This document shows, one piece after another, positions 34,074 through 41,978 of a stretch of DNA of 64,000 nt (the first letter of the stretch is position 1; every line of letters starts with the position of its first letter). The stretch lies in NCBI GenBank assembly GCA_050011815.1, contig JBEKIJ010000010.1, positions 138,107 through 202,106 on the forward strand, given 5' to 3'. The notes below the pieces were generated by a model. It did no database searches and was not told the origin of the DNA. It saw only the letters and a program-made list of their open reading frames with translations. This DNA is from Chersky-840 sp050011815. Lineage in GTDB: Bacteria; Actinomycetota; Acidimicrobiia; Acidimicrobiales; UBA8190. The position numbers and the translations under genes are program-made.

Positions 34074-34092
34074 CGGAGCATGCGTTCCGTTT
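34074..34092 (+). promoter_or_regulatory. TetR operator, copy 2 (CGGAGC-ATGC-GTTCCGTTT)
   Basis: Second copy of the element at 34041. It ends 28 bases before the TetR start at 34121. A third copy occurs at 10753-10771, in front of another DHA2 exporter. Confidence 0.75.
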
Positions 34093-34120
34093 GTCAACCG
34101 GATGTTGGGGGCCCAACGTC

Positions 34121-34771
34121 ATGACCGCCAAGGCAGGGACCGCCCCGGGCAAGATCCTGGAGCCCACGTCGGCCGAGGACCTCGTCGACGTGATGCCGTG
34201 CGAGTCCCGGCCCATGCGAGCCGATGCCGTGAAGAACCGGCAGCGGATCCTCGAGGCGGCCGAATCGATCTTCGCCACCGAAGGCTTGTCAGTGCCCATC
34301 GACACCGTGGCGGAACGGGCCGGAGTCGGGGTCGGGACCTTGTACCGGCACTTCCCGACCAAAGAAGCACTCTTCGAGGCGATCGTCACGGCCCGGCTCG
34401 AATTCCTCCTCGAGATGGCGAACGCACAAGCCGACGCCGAGGATCCCGGAGAGGCGCTGTTCTCGTTCTTGGGCGAATTCGCCCAACAGGCCTCGGCCAA
34501 ACACGACCTGTTCGACGCCATGAGCTCGGCCGGGATCGACATCAAGTCGAGTTGTGCGGAGATGATCGACGAGATGAAGCGCAGCATTGACACCCTCCTC
34601 CACCGTGCCGTCGAGGCCGGCTCGGTACGCACGGGAGTGTCGACCGACGAGATGATCGGCCTTGTCGTGGGCGTCTGCCAAGCCGGAGGCCACTCCGGGT
34701 ACGACGACGCGGCGCTGCAGCGCATGGTCCAGATCGTCTGCGACGGGCTCCGACCGCCGGTCAAGCGGTAG
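34121..34771 (+). CDS. TetR/AcrR family transcriptional regulator of MFS efflux genes
   Basis: 216 residues from ATG 34121; an upstream in-frame ATG (34091) overlaps the operator and is less likely. A leader of about 30 residues precedes the HTH domain: RQRILEAAESIFATEGLSVP, then VAERAGVGVGTLYRHFPTKEALF, the textbook TetR recognition helix. The C-terminal domain (about 95-216) is the ligand-binding, dimerising part. It should repress itself and the exporter starting at 33926 through the two adjacent operators, and by site identity also the exporter starting at 10677. Confidence 0.92.
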   Translation: MTAKAGTAPGKILEPTSAEDLVDVMPCESRPMRADAVKNRQRILEAAESIFATEGLSVPIDTVAERAGVGVGTLYRHFPTKEALFEAIVTARLEFLLEMANAQADAEDPGEALFSFLGEFAQQASAKHDLFDAMSSAGIDIKSSCAEMIDEMKRSIDTLLHRAVEAGSVRTGVSTDEMIGLVVGVCQAGGHSGYDDAALQRMVQIVCDGLRPPVKR

Positions 34772-34817
34772 CCACCGCCGACTTCCGGGGTGGCGCTCGG
34801 TGGGCAATGATGCTCCG

Positions 34818-35651
34818 ATGCCAGAAGCGATCCTGCCCGGTGTGACCATCGCCTACGACGTGTTCGGACCCGATACCGGTGAGCCCGTGGTGCTCGTGTG
34901 CGGGCTCAGCCAGCCGGCTGTCGGCTGGCACTTCGCCATGATGCCGGCGCTCGTCGAGGCGGGGTACCAGGTCGTGACCTTCGACAACCGGGGGGTGGCA
35001 CCGTCGTCGGCTCCCCCCGCCCCGTACACGATCGACGAGATGACCGACGACACGATCGGCCTGCTCGACCACCTCGGACTCCGGTCGGTCCATATCGCCG
35101 GGTATTCCATGGGTGGTTGGGTGGCCGAGACCCTCGCCTACCGGCATCCCGAACGGGTCCGGTCCGCCGTTTTCATCGGCAGCTGCAACGTCGGAACGTC
35201 ATGGGAGAAGGCCATTACCACGGTGGAGCGCGACCTGGCCCGACTCGACGGCGAACTCCCGCAGTGGTTCAACGCCGTGGAGACGATGCGCTATCTGCCC
35301 AACCACGAGCTGCAACGAGACGACGTCGTCGACCAGTGGCTCTCGCTGATCGGCGACCTCGAGCCATGGCCCAACCCGGGGCGCCTCGGCCAGTACGAGG
35401 CCGCCCTCGCCTGGTCGCTCGATCTCGAGCGCACCCGACGGTGGCCCGAGATCTCGAGACCGTGCCTGGTGCTCTCCTTCGAGCACGACGTGGACTCCCC
35501 TCCGGAGCGGGCGCGCCAGGCTGCCGGCCAGATCCCCGGCGCCCGTTTCGTCGAGTTGGCGGGGGCCAGCCACCTCGGGGTGTTCACGCACGCCGACGCC
35601 GTGTCAGCGGCGATGTTGGCCTTCTTGTCCGACACACCCCCGACGCGCTGA
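34818..35651 (+). CDS. Alpha/beta hydrolase
   Basis: 277 residues from ATG 34818. The nucleophile elbow is AGYSMGGWVAE; VVLVCGLSQPAVGW gives the oxyanion strand; the acid is in LSFEHDVDSP and the His in GASHLGVFTH. The small cap between strands has an ETMRYLPNHELQRDD helix pair. The protein is of the MhpC/peroxidase-like hydrolase type, reaction unknown. It follows the TetR gene by about 46 bases and may be co-transcribed, which would put it under the same repressor. Confidence 0.88.
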   Translation: MPEAILPGVTIAYDVFGPDTGEPVVLVCGLSQPAVGWHFAMMPALVEAGYQVVTFDNRGVAPSSAPPAPYTIDEMTDDTIGLLDHLGLRSVHIAGYSMGGWVAETLAYRHPERVRSAVFIGSCNVGTSWEKAITTVERDLARLDGELPQWFNAVETMRYLPNHELQRDDVVDQWLSLIGDLEPWPNPGRLGQYEAALAWSLDLERTRRWPEISRPCLVLSFEHDVDSPPERARQAAGQIPGARFVELAGASHLGVFTHADAVSAAMLAFLSDTPPTR

Positions 35652-35676
35652 AAGGCGCCCCGATGCGGATCGGCCG

Positions 35677-36342
35677 CTAGGAGAGGGGAGCGCCCACCTC
35701 GCTCATGAGATTCTTGTAGGCCTGCTCCCCCATCGTGGTCCACATCTCCACGGCCGGTGCCGGCATGTGGGCCAGCATCTCGTCGCGGCTGGCCTGGGTC
35801 ATGCGCTGGCGGATGAGGCCGAGGATCAGCCACACCTTGTCTCCCGTGAAACTTCCCAGGGCGTGACCCGGCAGGGCCCCCCACTCCTCGACCGAAAGGT
35901 TCTCGGCACACAACGGGAGAATCCGGCGCTCCTCCTCGCCGAGATGTTGCTCGAGACGCTCTCCGAGCTCCCCGAGGGCGGTCGCCGACTCCTCCTGGGC
36001 CGATGCCTCTCCCCCGGCCCACGCCGCCAGCGCCCCGCTCGATCGTTGGATCAGCTCGACGACGTCCGCGTGCTGCGATGCCATGAGGTCCAGGAGCTCG
36101 AGCTGGTCCGGGCACCGCTCGCGCAGCCGCGGGAAGACCAACAGCTCCTCCCCTTCGTGATGCACGTGGAGGAAGTCGAGCACGTTGTCGTAGAGGTTCG
36201 TGATCAAGGCCTGGCGCTCGGCGTCGGTGGCATCGACGGCCCGGACCAACTGGGGGGCGCTTCCCAGGGAGTCCCGCAGCGCCTGGTGGACGGCGAACAT
36301 GTCCGAGACATCGGGACGAGGGTCTTGGTGTGCGGTGGTCAT
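35677..36342 (-). CDS. Hemerythrin HHE cation-binding domain protein
   Basis: 221 residues from ATG 36342 (GGAG upstream). The four-helix bundle carries FAVHQALRD, LHVHHEGEELLVFPRL, SQHADVVELI and LEQHLGEEERRILPL: the H...HxxxE...H...HxxxE ligand set for a di-iron site. The C-terminal ~60 residues (HALGSFTGDKVWLILGLIRQ and on) follow a Pro-Gly linker and are often found in actinobacterial HHE proteins. Role: oxygen, NO or iron sensing or storage. It is intact, in contrast with the decayed hemerythrin-like gene at 28.9-29.2 kb. Confidence 0.92.
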   Translation of the reverse strand: MTTAHQDPRPDVSDMFAVHQALRDSLGSAPQLVRAVDATDAERQALITNLYDNVLDFLHVHHEGEELLVFPRLRERCPDQLELLDLMASQHADVVELIQRSSGALAAWAGGEASAQEESATALGELGERLEQHLGEEERRILPLCAENLSVEEWGALPGHALGSFTGDKVWLILGLIRQRMTQASRDEMLAHMPAPAVEMWTTMGEQAYKNLMSEVGAPLS

Positions 36343-36497
36343 GGCAGCTCCAGGGTGAGTACGGGTTCTGGGTACGTCGCCCCGAACTCTACGGAATCGC
36401 CGCCGTCCCCGCCCGCCGACGACGGTACCTCGACGCACCGGTGCTGGGAGCCAGCTGGTAGCCCTGTCAATCCGTGGCCCGGTCAATCGGTGCCCGT

Positions 36498-36851
36498 TCA
36501 ATCGGTGGCGGCGGGAGGGACGAGCGTGATGGCACCCTCGGGGCACGACACCACGCAGAGCCCGCAGGCCTGGCACTGATCAGCACGAGGGGTGTACGCC
36601 GTTTGGCGCCGGTGGGCCGAGACGCGGAGCCTGGCCACCAGGCCGAGAGCTGCATAGTCCTTGTCGTCGATCCTGCGCACCTCGAAGACGTCATGAGGGC
36701 ACACGTCGACGCAGTCGTGCTTGGCTTCGCAGCGGGCATGGTCGATGGTGGGTGTCCACGACCCTGCGGGCGCGTTGCACCGGCGCCCGGGACGGTCCGG
36801 ATGTTGGGCGGCACGCCGCTTCTTCTCCAGCAGTTGCTCGCTGTCGGTCAC
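36498..36851 (-). CDS. Ferredoxin, 3Fe-4S plus 4Fe-4S type
   Basis: 117 residues from GTG 36851 with AGGAG upstream. The second cluster motif is complete: C93xxC96xxC99xxxC103-Pro. The first reads C41-x5-C47-x3-C51-Pro with Lys at the usual second Cys position, as in seven-iron ferredoxins that hold a 3Fe-4S centre there. An N-terminal extension of about 35 residues (with C25) and an insertion DDKDYAALGLVARLRVSAHRR lie between clusters. Such ferredoxins feed electrons to P450s or other oxygenases, but no reductase is adjacent. Confidence 0.9.
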   Translation of the reverse strand: MTDSEQLLEKKRRAAQHPDRPGRRCNAPAGSWTPTIDHARCEAKHDCVDVCPHDVFEVRRIDDKDYAALGLVARLRVSAHRRQTAYTPRADQCQACGLCVVSCPEGAITLVPPAATD

Positions 36852-36963
36852 GAAGGATCGGCTCCTGTCCGGCTCGGTCAGGTGGTGGGAACTGGCGGTG
36901 GTGAGGCGCGAACCATGACACAAATGCCCGAGCCGCCCTCGGCGCTCGGCGGCGGTGGGCCGG

Positions 36964-37758
36964 TCAACCCGGGCCTTTTCGCCCCACGAGATGAAAGACA
37001 CGACTGAGTTGGCGGTAGGGGTCTCGTCGGCTGGCTTCGAGCTCGACCGCGGCCGTCGCCGCCACCTGCTCTGTGTCGCCGGGGTCCAACTCGACGCCAC
37101 TGAACCCGAGCCAGTCGACGAACAGCCACACCCCGTACCAGCGCACCGGCTCGACGCCCCCGCGCTGCAGGAGTCCGCTGACCTCCTCCACCGTGTCGGC
37201 CCGCCCCCGCACGCCCAGCACGCCGATCCCGGTTCTGACGTCAAAAGCAGCCAGAGCGTCCTCCCAGCGCCGTTCCAAGGCCGGTTGCACCGCCGTGGCC
37301 TTGGCGTTGGCGGTCATGATCGACACGATGCCGCCGGCAGCGGCGCATCGGCACAGCTGGCTGACCAACGGCTCCGGGTGTTCGAGGTAGCCGAGCACGC
37401 CATGGCACAACACCGCGGCGAAGCGTCGGCCGTCCACCGCCTCCTCGGCGTGCTCACCCTCGGCCTCCAGGAGTGTCACCCGTCGCTGGGCCTCATCGGG
37501 CAGCTCCTGGAGTCGGCGTTGTGCTTTCTCCAGCATCGCCGGCGATGGATCGAGCAATGTCACCTCATAGCCGGCTTGGGCCAGCGGAAACGATTGATGG
37601 CCCGCGCCGCCACCGACATCCAACACCGGCGCCGGTGGCTCGGGCAGATGCTCGAGCAGGTGGTGGTGCAACACATAGGTGCGCACGTAGCCCTTCACCG
37701 ATGCGTAGGCCTCATTGGCGAACTTGTCGACCAATCCGGCCCAGATGTCATCGCCCAC
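36964..37758 (-). CDS. Class I SAM-dependent methyltransferase (UbiE/SmtA-like)
   Basis: 264 residues from GTG 37758. LDVGGGAGHQSFPLAQAGYEVTLLDPSPAML contains SAM motif I and the acidic residue ending beta-2 (VTLLDPS); VLCHGVLGYLEHP is motif IV. The second half (PALERRWEDALAAFDVRTG onward) resembles the SmtA/CmoM group, whose E. coli member methylates a tRNA wobble base. That link is only a resemblance. The start is supported by TATCTT six bases upstream. Confidence 0.85.
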   Translation of the reverse strand: MGDDIWAGLVDKFANEAYASVKGYVRTYVLHHHLLEHLPEPPAPVLDVGGGAGHQSFPLAQAGYEVTLLDPSPAMLEKAQRRLQELPDEAQRRVTLLEAEGEHAEEAVDGRRFAAVLCHGVLGYLEHPEPLVSQLCRCAAAGGIVSIMTANAKATAVQPALERRWEDALAAFDVRTGIGVLGVRGRADTVEEVSGLLQRGGVEPVRWYGVWLFVDWLGFSGVELDPGDTEQVAATAAVELEASRRDPYRQLSRVFHLVGRKGPG

Positions 37759-37764
37759 GACACC

Positions 37765-37770
37765 AAGATA
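37765..37770 (-). promoter_or_regulatory. -10 element of leaderless methyltransferase promoter
   Basis: TATCTT on the minus strand with a 6-base spacer, placing the expected +1 on GTG 37758. Confidence 0.5.
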
Positions 37771-37969
37771 CCAACCATGTCGTCCCCCACCCCGGCCGCG
37801 ACATCGGCGGATCCTTTCCGCCGCCTGGGGATTCGCGTGTGTGGCGGCGTTGGCACGATTCGGCCGCGCCGCCGCTATCGACTGCACAGCGTCGTGCGCC
37901 ATCACGTTCCTCGGGACCCCCTCCGTTACTGTTGGCCGGGAACGGCTTCGAGGGACAAAGGCAAGGTCG

Positions 37970-39016
37970 ATGGATCTCCTGGGACTCTCCGTGCGTTGGC
38001 CCATCGTGGGTGCGCCCATGGCCGGAGGCCCCTCCACTCCGGCACTGGCAGCGGCGGTGAGCGGTGCCGGCGGATTGGGCTTCCTCGCCGGGGGCTACCT
38101 GAGCGCCCCATCGTTGGAGCACGACATCTCTGAGGTCCGACGTCTGGGCGCGTCGGCGTTCGGGGTCAATGTGTTTGTGCCCGGGAACCCTGAGGTCGAC
38201 GAGGCCGCGCTGAGCGCCTACCTCGAGAGCCTCCGGCCCGAGGCCGAGGAGGTCGGCGTCGATCTCGTGGCTCGCTGGGACGACGATCAGTGGAGCGACA
38301 AGCTCGACCTCCTGACCCACGACCCCGTGCCGGTCGTGAGCTTCACGTTCGGTGCTCCGACCGCCGAGGTGGTGTCACGCCTCCAGCGCGCCGGATCACG
38401 AGTCGTGATCACCGTCACCACGCCGGACGAGGCGGTCCAAGCCGCCCACGCCGGCGCCGACGCGGTGTGCGCCCAAGGGATCGAGGCCGGTGGCCATCAA
38501 GGGAGCTTCTCCGACGACGTCACCCCCGACACCGGCTGGGGGCTCCTGGCCCTGGTGACCGCCATCGGACACGAGGTGCGGATCCCCATCATCGCCGCCG
38601 GTGGGGTGATGACCGGCTCTGGCGTGGCCGCGGTGGTCCGTGCCGGGGCGATGGCGGCACAGGTGGGAACGGCCCTCCTGTGCAGCCCTGAGAGTGGCGC
38701 ATCCGAGGTCCACAAAGGCGCGCTCGCCGACCCGGCTTTCTCCGAAACGGCGATCACCCGAGCCTTCAGCGGCAGGCGCGCCCGGGGACTGCGCAACACC
38801 TTCATGCGCGCCCACCCCGACGCACCGTCGGCCTACCCCCACATCAACAACGCCACCCGCGCCCTGCGACGAGCGGCTGCGGCCCGACACGACCCCCACG
38901 CCATCAACCTGTGGGCGGGCCAGGGTTTCCGACTCGCCCAGCCCCGCCCGGCGGCCGAGGTCGTCACCATACTCGGCGAGGAACTGGAGAACGTGCCCCC
39001 TCGGTCGACTGGGTAG
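37970..39016 (+). CDS. Nitronate monooxygenase-like FMN-dependent TIM-barrel protein
   Basis: 348 residues from ATG 37970 (GCAAGG upstream). WPIVGAPMAGG at the start is the FMN-binding loop, AQGIEAGGHQG the signature with the catalytic His, and IIAAGGVMTGSGVAAVV plus GAMAAQVGTALL form the phosphate-binding loops. Class members oxidise alkyl nitronates such as propionate 3-nitronate; others are enoyl reductases of the FabK type. The final ~50 residues (INNATRALRRAAA, LWAGQGFRLA) match bacterial nitronate monooxygenases. It starts the 38-50 kb catabolic block. Confidence 0.9.
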   Translation: MDLLGLSVRWPIVGAPMAGGPSTPALAAAVSGAGGLGFLAGGYLSAPSLEHDISEVRRLGASAFGVNVFVPGNPEVDEAALSAYLESLRPEAEEVGVDLVARWDDDQWSDKLDLLTHDPVPVVSFTFGAPTAEVVSRLQRAGSRVVITVTTPDEAVQAAHAGADAVCAQGIEAGGHQGSFSDDVTPDTGWGLLALVTAIGHEVRIPIIAAGGVMTGSGVAAVVRAGAMAAQVGTALLCSPESGASEVHKGALADPAFSETAITRAFSGRRARGLRNTFMRAHPDAPSAYPHINNATRALRRAAAARHDPHAINLWAGQGFRLAQPRPAAEVVTILGEELENVPPRSTG

Positions 39017-39064
39017 CGTCAGCGAGGTGGGAAGGATGCTTGTGAAAAGAGTGAGGGACGACCG

Positions 39065-39904
39065 GTGACGGCCCGGGGCGTTGCGCTCGTGACCGGAGCC
39101 AGCCGAGGGATCGGCAAGGCGATCGCCGTCCATCTCGCCCGGGCGGGATTCGATGTCGCCATCGGAGCGCGCACCGTGCACGAGGGTGAGGAGCGTGAGC
39201 ACTCCTCGACGGTGACGAGATCCGACACCCGGGCACTGCCAGGGTCACTGGACGCCACCGCGGCGCTGATCGAGCAGGCAGGCCGCCTGGCTCTGCCCGT
39301 CTACCTCGACCTTCTCGAGCGGAGCTCCCTCGAGTCGGCGGTGGCCACCGTCCTCGATCGTTGGGGCCGGGTCGACGTGCTGGTCAACAACGGACGGTAC
39401 GTGGGTCCGGGCCACATGGACCAGATCCTCGACACGCCGATCGAGCTGCTCGACCGTCACCTGGCCGCCAACGTGATCGCCCCGGTCATCCTGACCAAGC
39501 TCGTCCTCCCTCAGATGGTCGAGCGCGGCCACGGCGTGGTCATCAACCTGGCCTCGAGCTCGGGGGCCATGGACCCCCCCGCTCCCGCCGGCCGGGGTGG
39601 CTGGGGCCTCGGGTACGGCATGTCCAAAGCGGCATTGCATCGTCTGGCCGGGATGCTCGTGGTCGAGCTCGGAGACCGTGGCATCCGTGCCTACAACCTG
39701 AGCCCGGGTTTCATCGCCACCGAGCGCATCGCCATCGACATGGGCACGTTCGGCTTCGACGCCAAGGCGGGCGCACCCGCCGACGTCGTCGGCGCAGTGG
39801 CAGCGTGGCTCGTGACCGCGCCCGAGGCCGAGCAACGCAGCGGCGAATGGGTCGAGGCCCAGGACCTGTGCCGCCAGCTCGGCCTCCTGCCGGGGTGGCC
39901 CTGA
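39065..39904 (+). CDS. SDR-family oxidoreductase
   Basis: 279 residues from GTG 39065. TGASRGIGKA is the cofactor loop; YGMSK (about 206-210) holds the catalytic Tyr/Lys and NLASSSG the Ser. The segment normally NNAG reads VNNGRYVG. An insertion of about 30 residues after strand 2 (VHEGEEREHSST...ALPGSLD) is unusual. The gene follows the nitronate monooxygenase-like gene by about 50 bases, so they may be co-expressed. Substrate unknown. Confidence 0.88.
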   Translation: MTARGVALVTGASRGIGKAIAVHLARAGFDVAIGARTVHEGEEREHSSTVTRSDTRALPGSLDATAALIEQAGRLALPVYLDLLERSSLESAVATVLDRWGRVDVLVNNGRYVGPGHMDQILDTPIELLDRHLAANVIAPVILTKLVLPQMVERGHGVVINLASSSGAMDPPAPAGRGGWGLGYGMSKAALHRLAGMLVVELGDRGIRAYNLSPGFIATERIAIDMGTFGFDAKAGAPADVVGAVAAWLVTAPEAEQRSGEWVEAQDLCRQLGLLPGWP

Positions 39905-39979
39905 GCCACACGCCGGCCCGAGGGCGGTCCGCCGGCGAGGTGGTGCTCCATGATCTGTTCGTCCCGTGCAGGGCGCCGC

Positions 39980-39985
39980 TACTGT
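39980..39985 (+). promoter_or_regulatory. -10 element of near-leaderless TetR promoter
   Basis: TACTGT with a 7-base spacer to ATG 39993; expected +1 one base before the start codon. It supports choosing this ATG over the in-frame start nine codons upstream. Confidence 0.45.
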
Positions 39986-39992
39986 CGCAGCG

Positions 39993-40625
39993 ATGGGCGA
40001 TCCAAGGTCGACGCGCGACCTGTTGCTGGACGCCGCAGCGCGCCTCTTCGCCGAGCGCGGCATCGACAACGTCTCGATCGCCGAGATCGTCCGAGCCGCC
40101 GACCAGCGCAACGTCTCAGCCGTTCACTACCACTTCGGAAGCCGTGACGAGATCCTGCGCAGCGTCCTGGCCCGCCACGTGCCGGCGATCGCCGATCGCC
40201 GTCGCCAGCTCCTCGAGCAGGCGCGCTCGAGACCGGCGCGCGACGTCCGGTCCGCCGCCGAAGCCGTCGTCCGCCCTGTCACCGAGTTCGCCCAGCGTGG
40301 ATGGAGGGAGCGGGCCTACCTGCAGATAGGCTCCGAGCTCACCGGCGCCATCGACCGCACCTCGCCCGAAATCCGCGAGCTCCTCATGCAGACCGCCGGG
40401 TATGCGGCATGGGATCTCTTCGGCGAACGGTGCCCCGAGGTCCCCGTGGATCTGTGGCGGGTGCGACGCGAGGTCTGCATCGTCTTCATCGGTCGGGCCG
40501 CCGCGGACCGGGCCCGGCGCCTCGACCGAGGGGGCGAGCACGACGTCTCGTCCGACGACCGCTTCGTCGACAACCTCATCGACATGGTGGTCGGGGCGAT
40601 GACCGCTCCCCATCGTGACGGCTGA
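39993..40625 (+). CDS. TetR/AcrR family transcriptional regulator
   Basis: 210 residues. HTH region: RDLLLDAAARLFAERGIDNVS, then IVRAADQRNVSAVHYHFGSRDEIL, with the VHYHFGSRDE helix typical of TetR proteins. The ligand domain follows from about residue 75 and contains LQIGSELTGAID. It is the first gene of a run leading into the cyclase-family, SnoaL-like and amidohydrolase genes and is a candidate local regulator. No palindromic operator is obvious around its promoter. Confidence 0.92.
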   Translation: MGDPRSTRDLLLDAAARLFAERGIDNVSIAEIVRAADQRNVSAVHYHFGSRDEILRSVLARHVPAIADRRRQLLEQARSRPARDVRSAAEAVVRPVTEFAQRGWRERAYLQIGSELTGAIDRTSPEIRELLMQTAGYAAWDLFGERCPEVPVDLWRVRREVCIVFIGRAAADRARRLDRGGEHDVSSDDRFVDNLIDMVVGAMTAPHRDG

Positions 40626-40639
40626 CAAGCTGGGGGCCC

Positions 40640-41575
40640 ATGAGCAGCGACTACGGAGTCCCGACGAGCGAGGAGCTGGACCGGTTGTACGAATCGCTCA
40701 AGAACTGGGGTCGCTGGGGCGACGACGACCAGCGCGGCACGCTCAACCACCTCACCGACGCCCGCCGGGCCGCGGCCGCGGCGCTGGTGCGGTCCGGAGC
40801 GTCGATCAGCCTGGCCCATGATCTCGGGACCGAGCCCTCGCCCGAGAACCCCCGACCCGCCCAACACCACATGCTGGCATCGGGCGATGCCCGGGATTCA
40901 AGTGGTATCCCCGGCTACGAGGCCGCCCGCGATCACCTCGCGCTCGACGTCCACGGGCTGTTCGCCACCCACGTCGATGCCCTGTCGCACATGTTCGTGC
41001 GCGGGGAGATGTTCGGCGGCCGTCCCGCCAGCGACGTACGCAGCGACGGGGCCCGGTCGAACACGGTGCTGTCGATGGCCGACGGCGTCGTGGGGCGCGG
41101 CGTCCTGCTCGATGTCCCTCGGGCGCTCGGGCGCGACTACCTCGACACCGGCGAGGTGATCACGGTGGACGACCTGGAGACGACCGAGAGAGCCCAGGGC
41201 ATCGCCGCGCAGGCCGGTGACGTGCTCCTGGTGGCGTGGGGGCGTGAGGCCCGCCGTCGGGCCAAAGGGGGCTTCGACGGCTTCTCCGGGCTGCACGCCG
41301 AGTGCCTCTCGTGGTTGCAGGAGCGGGAGGTGGCGGTCCTCGGGAGTGACGGGATCTCCGACCCCATGCCGTTCGTGGGCACCCCGGACTGGCCCTTTCC
41401 CGTCCATCAGATCGGGATCACGGCCATGGGCCTGCACCTCATCGACAACATGGCGTTGGCGCCGCTCGGTGACCGCTGCGCCGGGGCAGGCCGATGGGAG
41501 TTCCTCTTCACCATGGGTCCGTTGCGGATCCCCGGGGGCACCGGATGCCCGGTGAACCCGGTGGCGGTCCTGTGA
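40640..41575 (+). CDS. Cyclase family protein (kynurenine formamidase-like)
   Basis: 311 residues from ATG 40640 (GGGGG upstream), 14 bases after the TetR stop. The metal motif HxGTHxDxPxH appears as FATHVDALSHMF. LGSDGISDPMP and FPVHQIGITAMGLHLIDNM near the C-terminus match the longer PF04199 enzymes. These hydrolyse amides or lactones (for example arylformamidase, isatin hydrolase). Its stop overlaps the SnoaL-like gene start as GTGA. Confidence 0.88.
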   Translation: MSSDYGVPTSEELDRLYESLKNWGRWGDDDQRGTLNHLTDARRAAAAALVRSGASISLAHDLGTEPSPENPRPAQHHMLASGDARDSSGIPGYEAARDHLALDVHGLFATHVDALSHMFVRGEMFGGRPASDVRSDGARSNTVLSMADGVVGRGVLLDVPRALGRDYLDTGEVITVDDLETTERAQGIAAQAGDVLLVAWGREARRRAKGGFDGFSGLHAECLSWLQEREVAVLGSDGISDPMPFVGTPDWPFPVHQIGITAMGLHLIDNMALAPLGDRCAGAGRWEFLFTMGPLRIPGGTGCPVNPVAVL

Positions 41576-41961
41576 CCCCGCACGAAGAGCTGCGGGCGCT
41601 GGGGCAGCGCTACGCCCGTGCCGCTGACGAGCGCGACGTCGCCGCCCTGGAAGAGCTCTTCCATCCCGACGCACAGATCGTCGGGTCCCGTGGCACCCAG
41701 TCGCGCCAGGAGTGGCTCGACACCATGGGAGCCCCGCGCTCCTTCCCCACGAGCATGCACATGATCGGCGATCCCCTCATCACCCTCGAGGGCCCGGACC
41801 GAGCCAGGGTCGACACCTACGCCGTCGTGTACCAGTTGAACGACCCGGGCTCGGGAAAGGGCGATCTGACGCTCGGCATCCGGTACGTCGACGACGTCGT
41901 GCTCGACGACGGTCGGTGGGTCATCCGCCGGCGCCACGCCCACACCATGTGGATGCGCTGA
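41572..41961 (+). CDS. SnoaL-like/NTF2-fold protein
   Basis: 129 residues from GTG 41572, overlapping the cyclase stop by four bases. LRALGQRYARAADERDVAALEELFHPDAQIV is the standard N-terminal helix pair of SnoaL-like proteins; TSMHMIGDPLITLEGPDRARVDTYAVVY and GRWVIRRRHAHTMWM form the sheet. Such folds act as dehydratases, isomerases or hydrolase partners on cyclic substrates. Translational coupling suggests it works on the cyclase-family enzyme's substrate or product. Confidence 0.88.
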   Translation: MTPHEELRALGQRYARAADERDVAALEELFHPDAQIVGSRGTQSRQEWLDTMGAPRSFPTSMHMIGDPLITLEGPDRARVDTYAVVYQLNDPGSGKGDLTLGIRYVDDVVLDDGRWVIRRRHAHTMWMR

Positions 41962-41978
41962 CGGGTGGCGTGCGGTTC

